Origin: Polyangiaceae bacterium
GTDB lineage: Bacteria > Myxococcota > Polyangia > Polyangiales > Polyangiaceae
Direction: 5' to 3'
DNA: 11,376 nt
Assembly: GCA_025936205.1 (NCBI GenBank)
Contig: JAICTU010000301.1
Span: 1 to 11,376 of the forward strand
Below are positions 1-5,957 of this stretch, in pieces (position 1 is the first letter of the stretch; every line of letters begins with the position of its first letter). The position numbers and the translations under genes were made by a program. The notes beneath the pieces were generated by a model, which made no database searches, was not told the DNA's origin, and was given only the letters and a program-made list of their open reading frames with translations.

Positions 1-578
1 ACATAGCGCCCGTAGCCTTGCCCGCAAGCGGCGCCTTCGAGCTCCTGCCGCGCGGCCGCGAGCGCTCGCGCCGAGCCTTTGCGCCCCTGCGCCAGGCGCG
101 CCAGCAGCAGCTGAGCCCGGTACAGCGGTCTCGCCGTGGTGCCCCAGCGTACCGCTCGCTCGAACGCGGAGGCGGCCCCGGCAGCGTCTTCACGGAAGTA
201 GAGGATGGTACCCAGCGTCCAGAGGTGGAACGCCCGCCGGGATGCGGGGCCCACGCGGCTCGCGCGGCGCAGCTCCTCGATCGCCTCCGCCGCATTGCCG
301 AGCGCCAGGTGCGCGCGCGCCAGATCCTGACCGGCGACGTCCGGGAGCACGCCGAGGTCCAGCACCGCGCGCGCCGTCTCGGCGGCGAGCGCAAACTGTT
401 CCGATTCCATCTGCGACAGGTAGAGCTGCCGCAGCAGCATCGCACGCAGCGTGCGATCCCGCCCCGCTTCGGCGAGGCCGCGGGTCGCATACTTGGCGCG
501 AGCGCCCGAGGACTGGGCGTGCGTGGCTTTGCGTAGCCAATCGCCCGCCTTGCCCTCTGCCCCGGCGGACCCGTTCAC
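1..578 (-). CDS. TPR-like repeat protein, 3' end cut by window edge
   Basis: Reading the minus strand from a GTG at 578 gives an open frame of about 192 codons with no stop before the left edge. The product is helical and Ala/Leu/Arg-rich with TPR-like signatures: LRAMLLRQLYLSQMES, DLARAHLALGNAAEAIEELRRA, and LYFREDAAGAASAFERAVRWG followed by PLYRAQLLLARLAQG. These match the alternating A-x-L-x-L-G and A-x-x-x-Y/F-E-R-A pattern of tetratricopeptide helices. The GTG at 578 is preceded by AGGGAAG at a workable distance, and an in-frame TGA lies further upstream, near 635, so the start cannot be far off. No signal peptide is visible, so a cytoplasmic protein-interaction role is likely. Its specific function is unknown. 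Other long frames over this segment are Arg/Pro/Gly-rich shadows. The neighbour at 765 is divergent. Confidence 0.72.
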   Translation of the reverse strand, partial: MNGSAGAEGKAGDWLRKATHAQSSGARAKYATRGLAEAGRDRTLRAMLLRQLYLSQMESEQFALAAETARAVLDLGVLPDVAGQDLARAHLALGNAAEAIEELRRASRVGPASRRAFHLWTLGTILYFREDAAGAASAFERAVRWGTTARPLYRAQLLLARLAQGRKGSARALAAARQELEGAACGQGYGRY

Positions 579-764
579 GTTCGGCTTCCCTAACCCTGTG
601 ACTGCTCGAGCGTCCAGTTTTTGGAAGCTCCTTCAAAAGATGCTGGCGCGTCGGCCGTGTCACGTCAAGGAGAGGAGCGGTGACACACCGAGAAACGCGG
701 CAGCAGCGCCTCCGGGTGCTTTCGGAACTGGCGGCAGGTGAACGTAGTGTTAGGTGTGGAGGCG

Positions 765-1073
765 ATGAAATCGGGTGTGTTCAGCTGGGCGCGCCGGAGC
801 GCGATGTGGCTGTGCGGAGTGGCGCTGTGCGCCAGCGGTTGCGGGCGCAAGGCGACGGTGGAGGACTGTCAGCAGATCGTGAAGCGCATCGTCGAGCTCG
901 AGCTGCAGAGCGTGGTGCCGCAGCAGGAGCTCTCCTCGGAGGTGGTGCAGGCGCAACAGACATTCAAGGAGCGCGCTCTCTCCGACTGCGTGGGCAAGCG
1001 CATCACCGACAAGAGCCTGGCCTGCGTCGCCGCCGCCAAGGACAGCAAGACGATCGTCGACGACTGCTTCTGA
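765..1073 (+). CDS. Small Cys-containing predicted lipoprotein
   Basis: The 102-residue product starts at ATG 765, with GGAGG directly upstream at very short spacing. In-frame GTG codons at 738, 747 and 756 are alternative starts. The N-terminus is a lipoprotein signal: Arg-Arg around residue 10, a hydrophobic core (AMWLCGVALC), then a lipobox A-S-G-C with the lipidated Cys at about residue 26. The mature part is about 76 residues, predicted helical, with spaced Cys residues (VEDCQQIV, SDCVGKRI, SLACVAAA and a terminal DDCF) that could form two disulfides in the periplasm. I do not recognise a named family. Similar short secreted proteins with a C-x(n)-C pattern are common in myxobacteria (recalled, not searched). 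It converges on ligD, with 18 bp between the two stop codons. Confidence 0.7.
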   Translation: MKSGVFSWARRSAMWLCGVALCASGCGRKATVEDCQQIVKRIVELELQSVVPQQELSSEVVQAQQTFKERALSDCVGKRITDKSLACVAAAKDSKTIVDDCF

Positions 1074-1081
1074 CGATCGTC
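1049..1081. terminator. Inverted repeat between convergent lipoprotein and ligD genes
   Basis: The 10-bp self-complementary word GACGATCGTC occurs twice, at 1049-1058 and 1072-1081, on either side of the lipoprotein stop codon (TGA 1071-1073). The two copies can pair as a 10-bp stem with a 13-nt loop, on both strands. It lies where two genes converge, so a bidirectional terminator-like hairpin is plausible. There is no T-run after the stem, so intrinsic termination is not proven. The left copy is inside coding sequence. Confidence 0.4.
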
Positions 1082-1091
1082 CCGAGAGGGC

Positions 1092-3767
1092 TCAGCTTCC
1101 GCGGAAGGGTTCCAGCAGCTTGCCCAGGCGCGCGACGGCCTGAGGAATGTTGGGGCGCTCGCGCAACAGATTCTCCATCGGATCGCCACGCTCCGCGACG
1201 CGAGCCGGCACGGTGAACATGGTGTGCTGGCGAGGGTCGAGCGCCATGTGCACTTCTTCCCAGAAGAGCGGCGTGGAGACCGTCGCGCCGGGGTAAGCCC
1301 GGACCGAGTACGGGGCCACGATGGTGCGGGAACGGCCTGTCTGGCCAGTATCGATGTAGACGCGGCCGCGCCGCTCCGAGACGCGGCGCTCCATGGTCGA
1401 GACGTCGGAGTGGCGCAGCTGCAGCACGCGACCGACCAGCTCCACCAGCGCCTTGGCCGTGTCGAAGGAAATGCCGGGGCCCATAGGGATCAACACGTGC
1501 AAGCCGGACTGGCCCGAGGTCTTGGGGTAGCCCGGCAGCTCGAGCTCGTTCAACAGCTCGCGCAGGGAGAGCGCGAGCTTCACGCCCACATGGAACGGTT
1601 GCTCACCGAGATCGAAGTCGACGGTGAGGAAGTCACAATTGTCGAGCGCCTGGCGCTGACAAGCCAGCACGTGCAGCGGGATGCAGCCCAGGTTGGCGAT
1701 GTGGACGAGCGCGTCGGCGCTGTCGACCAGGAAGCTGACCACGTTCTTGCCGTCGCGTTCTTCGTCGCGCAGCACCAGCGTCTGCACCCAGTCCGGCGTG
1801 CCCCGCGGCACGTTCCATTGATAGAAGTTCTTGCCCGTGATGCCGTCGGGGTAGCGCACGAGCATCACCGGGCGATCGCGCAGCAGCGGCAACAGCGTGT
1901 CGCTGATGGCCGCGTAGTAGTTGATCAGATCGCCCTTGGTGTAGCCGTCGTCGGGCCAGAAGATCTTGTCCAGGTTGGTGAGGGCGACGCGGCTCTTGCC
2001 TTCGGGAGCTCGCGCAGGTCGCGCTGCGGGCGCTGTAGCCGGCGGAGCAGCGTCCTGTGGAGCAGCAGCGCTCGCCTCGGCCTCGGCCTCGGCCTCGGCA
2101 GCGTGATCCGGCGGAGCGGCTCGGCAGGACTTGGGATCGATGTCCTCGCGCACGCCGATGAAGACGGTGTGGCGCAGGTGTTCGTCGGGCGTCCATTCCA
2201 GGAAGGAGACACGCACGACCACCCGCGGCTCGGTATGGAAGCGCTTGCCCTGGAACGGCATGGGCTCACCGACGGCGGGATCCGTGTCGCGCTGCAGCGG
2301 CGTGAGGCGCGCGAGCAGGTCGTCGATGCTGGCGTCGCCGAGCCCGCTGCCCACGCGCCCGCGATAGACCCAGCGCTCACCGTCCCAGCTGCCCAGCTCG
2401 AGAGCCCCCAGGCGCTCGCGCGAGTTCTTGCCCGAGATCCAGCCGACGACGACGAACTCGTCCTCTTTCTCGCACTTGAGCTTGATCCAGTCCTGGGTGC
2501 GCAGCGGGCCCTCGCGGTACGGGCCGCGAGCGAGCTTGGACACGACGCCTTCGAGCCCGGCCTTCTTGCACCACTCGAACAGAGCGCGCCCGTCGTCGAG
2601 CGCATGGTCGTTGACCCAGATCACACCGCGGCCGGGGAGCAAGCGTTTCAGCAGGCGCTTGCGTTCGATCAGCGGCAGGGCGCGCAGATCGTACGGACCG
2701 AGCTGCAGCAGGTCGAAGACCACGTAGTTGACCGGCACCTTGATGCGCGCGACGTTGATGTCCTGCTGGGTACGGGCTTGAATGCGCGGGGCGAGCAGCG
2801 GAAACGAGGGGCGCCCGCGGGCATCGAAGGTGACGATCTCACCGTCGAGCACGAGGCGCTCGGGCGCCAGGGCGCGGACGGCGCGTGCCACTTCGGGATA
2901 GTTCGTGGCGGCGGGGCGCAAACTGCGATAGCGCAGCGAGACATTGCCGGCGTGCTTGTCGGCGATGATGCGCACGCCGTCGACCTTCAGCTCATACAGG
3001 CGCCCTGCTTGTTGCAGCTCACCGCCTTTCGTCGCGCAGAGCATCGGAATCAGCTCGGCCGTGGGCACGTTGCCTTCCCGCGCGCCGAGCGCGCGCGCCT
3101 CCTCTAGCAACTCGGCGACGACCTCGGCCTTCTTGCCGATCTCGGTGATGGTCAAGCCCGAGAGCACGCTGTGCGGCTGGCGCTCGACGATCTCTTGCTC
3201 GCCCACCCGGCTATGCTCGTCGGGCTTCTTCAACAGAAGCCACTGGGGCTGGCCGCGCTCGTCCGGGTCTCTGGATTTACCGCCGGTGCGCACCAGCGCG
3301 TAGCGGCCCTTCAGCTTCTGCCCCGAGAGCACGAAGTCGATCTTGCCGCTCTCCTCCCCTGCCTCGGCCGCGTGCTCGAGGTACTGCACCCGCCCGATGT
3401 CCCAGGCAATCATGGGCCCGGCCCCGTAGTTGCCCTCCGGGATGACGTCCTCGAAGTCGAGGTACTCGATCGGATGGTGTTCCGTTTGGACAGCTAAGCG
3501 CTTATCCGCCGGGTCCAGGCTCGGGCCGCGCGGCACGGCGAAGCTGGCCAGTGTTCCACCCATTTCGAGCCGCAGGTCCCAATGCATGCGGCGGGCGCCG
3601 TGCTGGTGGACCACGAAGTCCCCTTGCCAAGTCTCCTGCGACCTGTTTATACGTTCAGCAGAGAACGGTTCATTCGTGCGACTGGGATCACGTTTATCCC
3701 GGTAGCTCTCCAGCGCGTCTGCAGAACTCTTCGTAACCGCCAAGGCCCTCCGGTAGCATAGCTCCAT
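1092..3767 (-). CDS. ligD: Multifunctional NHEJ DNA ligase LigD (PE-ligase-polymerase)
   Basis: ATP-dependent ligase D of bacterial non-homologous end joining. It cleans, fills and seals double-strand breaks held by Ku. From ATG 3767 it is 891 residues. Residues ~50-190 are the 3'-phosphoesterase domain (FVVHQHGARRMHWDLRLE, EHHPIEY; by alignment with the Pseudomonas enzyme the metal and phosphate ligands would be H56, H62, D64, R66, H98, Y102). Residues ~238-545 are the adenylation and OB domains: motif I ELKVDGVR with nucleophile K261, LDGE at 307-310, EGVVSK at 406-411 and WIKLKC at 427-432. An Ala/Pro/Glu linker (~549-590) leads to a primase-type polymerase (~593-890) with D717 and D719 in VDFDLG, SGQSGLHV around H757, and VYID with D806. 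This is the Pseudomonas-type domain order. Length is normal and all key residues seen are intact. The start is uncertain: TTG 3743 follows GGAGG and would give 883 residues. An antisense frame over this gene is a shadow. Confidence 0.96.
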   Translation of the reverse strand: MELCYRRALAVTKSSADALESYRDKRDPSRTNEPFSAERINRSQETWQGDFVVHQHGARRMHWDLRLEMGGTLASFAVPRGPSLDPADKRLAVQTEHHPIEYLDFEDVIPEGNYGAGPMIAWDIGRVQYLEHAAEAGEESGKIDFVLSGQKLKGRYALVRTGGKSRDPDERGQPQWLLLKKPDEHSRVGEQEIVERQPHSVLSGLTITEIGKKAEVVAELLEEARALGAREGNVPTAELIPMLCATKGGELQQAGRLYELKVDGVRIIADKHAGNVSLRYRSLRPAATNYPEVARAVRALAPERLVLDGEIVTFDARGRPSFPLLAPRIQARTQQDINVARIKVPVNYVVFDLLQLGPYDLRALPLIERKRLLKRLLPGRGVIWVNDHALDDGRALFEWCKKAGLEGVVSKLARGPYREGPLRTQDWIKLKCEKEDEFVVVGWISGKNSRERLGALELGSWDGERWVYRGRVGSGLGDASIDDLLARLTPLQRDTDPAVGEPMPFQGKRFHTEPRVVVRVSFLEWTPDEHLRHTVFIGVREDIDPKSCRAAPPDHAAEAEAEAEASAAAPQDAAPPATAPAARPARAPEGKSRVALTNLDKIFWPDDGYTKGDLINYYAAISDTLLPLLRDRPVMLVRYPDGITGKNFYQWNVPRGTPDWVQTLVLRDEERDGKNVVSFLVDSADALVHIANLGCIPLHVLACQRQALDNCDFLTVDFDLGEQPFHVGVKLALSLRELLNELELPGYPKTSGQSGLHVLIPMGPGISFDTAKALVELVGRVLQLRHSDVSTMERRVSERRGRVYIDTGQTGRSRTIVAPYSVRAYPGATVSTPLFWEEVHMALDPRQHTMFTVPARVAERGDPMENLLRERPNIPQAVARLGKLLEPFRGS
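2074..2097 (+). repeat. Hexanucleotide repeat, 4 x GCCTCG, in the ligD linker
   Basis: Four perfect tandem copies of GCCTCG lie inside ligD and encode an alternating Glu-Ala run on the minus strand. They sit exactly in the low-complexity linker between the ligase OB domain and the polymerase domain. Because the unit is two codons, copy-number change would alter linker length without breaking the frame. Confidence 0.85.
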
Positions 3768-4674
3768 GCCCGCCCGAGCCATATCCTCCGCCACGATCTC
3801 GTTCGGCCTGGTCGCCATCCCGGTCAAGCTGTTCACCGCCACGTCGTCGCAGCAGGTGAGCTTCAACATGCTGGAGCCGAACACGAAGAGCCGTGTTCAA
3901 CAGCAGTACATCTTGCCCGCCACGGGCGAGGTCGTGAACCGGGCGACGCTGGTCAAAGGCTACGAGTACGCCAAGGGGCAGTACGTGGTGTTCGACGAGG
4001 CGGAGCTCAAGGCGCTGGAGAGCGAGCGCTCCAACAGCATCGACATCGTGGAGTTCGTGCCGCTGTCGAGCGTGGATCTGCTCTCGGTGGAGAAGAGCTA
4101 CTATCTCGGGCCCGACAAGGGCGGCGACAAAGCCTATCGGTTGCTCACCGAGTCGATGGTGCACACCAAGAAGGTCGGCGTCGGGCGCTGGTCGGCGCGC
4201 GGCAAGGACCAGCTGGTTCTGTTGCGGCCCTACAAGGACGGGCTGATCTTGCACCAGATGTTCTACGCGAACGAGGTGCGGCCGTACGAAGAGGTGGAGA
4301 CGGGCGCGACCTTCCAGTTCAAGGACGCCGAGCGCAACCTGGCGGAGAAGCTGATCGCCGAGCTCAGCGTCGATCAGTTCGACGCCGAGCGCTACAAGGA
4401 CACCTACCAGGAGCGCGTGCTCGCGGCCGTGGAGAAGAAGGTCGCCGGCGAGCAGATCCACGTGGCGCAGGAAGTGCCGAAGGCGCAGGTCATCGACCTG
4501 TTCGAGGCGCTCAAGCAGAGCCTGGAGCAGGTGCAAGGTCCGGGCGGCCCCGTGAAGGCGGCGGCCAACACGGTGACGTCGAGCGAGGAGGCTTCGGAAG
4601 AAGCCACCGAGGAGCAGCCGCGCCCCGTAAAAAAAGCGGCACCGCGTAAGACGCGGAGCCGCAAGGCAAGCTAG
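3766..4674 (+). CDS. ku: Ku DNA end-binding protein (NHEJ)
   Basis: Bacterial Ku, a homodimeric ring that threads onto broken DNA ends and recruits LigD. The 302-residue product has the family N-terminus (MPARAISSATISFGLVAIPVKL), the conserved KGYEYAKGQYVVFDEAEL segment, and the DIVEFVPLSSVDLLSVEKSYYLGPDKGG core strand region. It also shows AYRLLTESMVHTKKVGVGR, LHQMFYANEVRP, and a C-terminal bridge region (LAEKLIAELSVDQFDAERYKDTY). After about residue 255 comes an acidic Ser/Glu stretch and then a basic Lys/Arg/Pro tail, as in other bacterial Ku proteins where a basic tail adds DNA contact. The start is divergent from ligD and its ATG overlaps the candidate ligD ATG by two bases, so each promoter probably lies in the other gene. 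No strong Shine-Dalgarno site is seen. Confidence 0.96.
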   Translation: MPARAISSATISFGLVAIPVKLFTATSSQQVSFNMLEPNTKSRVQQQYILPATGEVVNRATLVKGYEYAKGQYVVFDEAELKALESERSNSIDIVEFVPLSSVDLLSVEKSYYLGPDKGGDKAYRLLTESMVHTKKVGVGRWSARGKDQLVLLRPYKDGLILHQMFYANEVRPYEEVETGATFQFKDAERNLAEKLIAELSVDQFDAERYKDTYQERVLAAVEKKVAGEQIHVAQEVPKAQVIDLFEALKQSLEQVQGPGGPVKAAANTVTSSEEASEEATEEQPRPVKKAAPRKTRSRKAS

Positions 4675-4967
4675 TTACCCTGCGGGGCCACCCCGCTCCC
4701 CCGAGCTCTCAATACGCGGAGCGCCCAGGAGCGTGTGGATGCGGTCCACCAGCTCGGCGGGTGGGAATCTTCCCGCTGTCCGCCCATTTCCCACACAGGA
4801 TACTCGAGCTGCTGGCTGCCCACCGGTCACCGCGCCGTAACAAAGAGTGCGACTGCTCCGAGACGGCACCGACGCGGGGCAATGCCCGGCTTTGCTCTTG
4901 ATGATTTGAGCAACGCGAGCGGCCCCAACTTGACGATTCGCGCGGGAAAGCGAAGCCTGTACAAACG
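4675..4967. other. Gene-free spacer between ku and the creatininase-family gene
   Basis: About 290 bp with no convincing reading frame on either strand. Frames present are Ser/Arg/Pro-rich with no recognisable motif. Eight bases after the ku stop is a short hairpin, GCGGGG (4682-4687) and CCCCGC (4691-4696) with a 3-nt loop, followed by a C-run and not by T's. It could help end ku transcription but is a weak candidate. The promoter for the downstream gene should lie here, and I cannot point to convincing -35/-10 boxes. Confidence 0.5.
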
Positions 4968-5735
4968 ATGCACTCGCGCTGGCTCGAGAGCTTGACCTGG
5001 CCCGAAGCAGAGCTCGCGCTCCATGAGCTGCCGACGGTGCTCCTACCGTTCGGCGCGCGCACGAAGGAGCACGGGCACCATCTGCCGCTCAACAACGACT
5101 GGCTGATCGCGGAGTATCTGGCCAAGCGCGTGGCCGAGCAATGCCCGGTGCTCGTGCTGCCCACCCTGCAGTTCGGCTTCTACCCCGCGTTCCTCGAGTA
5201 CCCCGGCTCCGTCAGCGTGCGCTGGGAAGCCTGCCGCGACACCCTGATCGACATCTGCCGCAGCCTCGCGCACCAGGGCGCGAAGCGCTTCTACGTGCTC
5301 AACACCGGCATCAGCACCGTCAAACCGCTCCAGGCGGCGCGCCAGACGATCATGGGCGAAGGCTCGCGCTTCGAGTTCACGGACATCCGCGCCGCCTACG
5401 AACCCTTGCGCCGCCAGGTCGAGACCCAGCCCGCGGGCACCCACGCGGACGAGCTCGAGACCTCGATGATGCTCTACATCGCGCCCCACGTCGTGCGCCT
5501 GGACCACGCCCAGCGCGATATCCATCCCGACCACGGCCCCGGCGGCCTGACCCGCGATCCCAACGCCAAGGCGGGCGTCTATTCGCCGACGGGGGCGTAC
5601 GGCGACCCCACCCTCGCCACGGTCGAAAAAGGCCGGATTCTGGTGGAGGGCATGGTCCAGGTGCTCGTCGAGCAGGTGCGGACCCTCTCGGCGGAACATG
5701 TTCGGCGGGCTCCGGCCACGCTACCGAGCGGTTGA
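4968..5735 (+). CDS. Creatininase-family metallohydrolase
   Basis: Member of the creatininase (creatinine amidohydrolase / MftE-like) family of metal-dependent amidases. The true substrate cannot be told from sequence. The 255-residue length fits the family. Signatures: LPFGARTKEHGHHLPLNNDWLIAE near residues 26-49, with E34, H35 and D44 as likely metal ligands. The loop FGFYPAFLEYPGSVSV (69-84), HADELETSMM (159-168) and YSPTGAYGDPTLATVEKG (205-222) are also family-like. The usual NGHGGN-type loop is replaced by LNTGIST (111-117), so a canonical metal-binding His is absent there. Together with the Glu directly adjacent to His (not spaced by one), this suggests a variant subfamily. No signal peptide, so probably cytoplasmic. 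It is a single gene followed by a hairpin-rich spacer and the tRNA. No good Shine-Dalgarno site precedes ATG 4968. Confidence 0.88.
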   Translation: MHSRWLESLTWPEAELALHELPTVLLPFGARTKEHGHHLPLNNDWLIAEYLAKRVAEQCPVLVLPTLQFGFYPAFLEYPGSVSVRWEACRDTLIDICRSLAHQGAKRFYVLNTGISTVKPLQAARQTIMGEGSRFEFTDIRAAYEPLRRQVETQPAGTHADELETSMMLYIAPHVVRLDHAQRDIHPDHGPGGLTRDPNAKAGVYSPTGAYGDPTLATVEKGRILVEGMVQVLVEQVRTLSAEHVRRAPATLPSG

Positions 5736-5741
5736 GGGCGC

Positions 5742-5756
5742 TTCCGCGGCGCGGAA
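5742..5756. repeat. Inverted repeat 1 downstream of the creatininase-family gene
   Basis: TTCCGCG (5742-5748) and CGCGGAA (5750-5756) are perfect complements around one central base. It starts 7 bp past the stop codon of the upstream gene and could form a small hairpin, the first of three. No T-run follows. Confidence 0.45.
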
Positions 5757-5762
5757 ACGCCG

Positions 5763-5780
5763 ATCCGCGCTGGCGCGGAT
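5763..5780. repeat. Inverted repeat 2 downstream of the creatininase-family gene
   Basis: ATCCGCGC (5763-5770) and GCGCGGAT (5773-5780) are perfect 8-bp complements around TG. A CCGGGCCCGG palindrome follows about 10 bp later. Role unknown. Confidence 0.45.
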
Positions 5781-5834
5781 ATCGAACCTCCGGGCCCGGG
5801 TTTCGAAAATGGCCGCCCAGCCCTGAAATCGGCG

Positions 5835-5861
5835 CATCACGCCGTTGCCAACGGCGTGATG
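5835..5861. terminator. Strong 12-bp stem hairpin upstream of tRNA-Val
   Basis: CATCACGCCGTT (5835-5846) and AACGGCGTGATG (5850-5861) pair perfectly with a GCC loop. It is the strongest hairpin in the window, 24 bp before the tRNA. It may terminate transcription from the creatininase-family gene and insulate the tRNA promoter. It lacks a T-tract, so a factor-dependent or RNA-stabilising role is equally possible. Confidence 0.45.
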
Positions 5862-5885
5862 GATAGCTATGGTCCCGACCCCTCA

Positions 5886-5957
5886 GGGCGCATAACTCAG
5901 TGGTAGAGTGCAACCTTCACACGGTTGAAGTCGTAGGTTCAAGTCCTACTGCGCCCA
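5886..5957 (+). tRNA. tRNA-Val (anticodon CAC)
   Basis: A full cloverleaf can be drawn. The acceptor is GGGCGCA (5886-5892) with TGCGCCC (5950-5956) and discriminator A. The D-arm is ACTC/GAGT with loop AGTGGTA. The anticodon arm is CAACC/GGTTG with loop TTCACAC, giving CAC, which reads GUG Val. The variable loop is 5 nt, and the T-arm is GTAGG/CCTAC with loop TTCAAGT. The total is 72 nt. CCA is not encoded (CGG follows). The gene is intact even though the integrase gene ends inside its 3' half, so the element restored a working tRNA on integration. Confidence 0.95.
5932..5957 (+). other. Probable attachment-site core of the integrative element (tRNA 3' half)
   Basis: The T-arm and 3' acceptor strand of tRNA-Val, the classic crossover region for tyrosine integrases, lie directly at the end of an integrase gene pointing at the tRNA. 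Exact core limits cannot be fixed because no second copy of the tRNA 3' end occurs elsewhere in this window. The other att site must be outside it or lost. Inference from layout. Confidence 0.5.

Noticed and set aside
18..663. Plus frame 18-536 and minus frame 190-663
   Set aside because: Arg/Gly/Pro/Ala-rich shadows of the TPR-like gene read on the minus strand in another frame.
1224..3107. 627-residue open frame on the plus strand across ligD
   Set aside because: Fully antisense to a clear LigD with intact motifs; composition is Val/Gln/Arg/His-rich as expected for a mirror frame in GC-rich DNA.
3694..4536. 280-residue minus-strand frame across ku
   Set aside because: Antisense shadow of Ku, rich in Leu/His/Arg/Val with no motif.
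5043..5866. Long frames on both strands over the creatininase-family gene
   Set aside because: Shadows; only the 4968-5735 frame carries family motifs.
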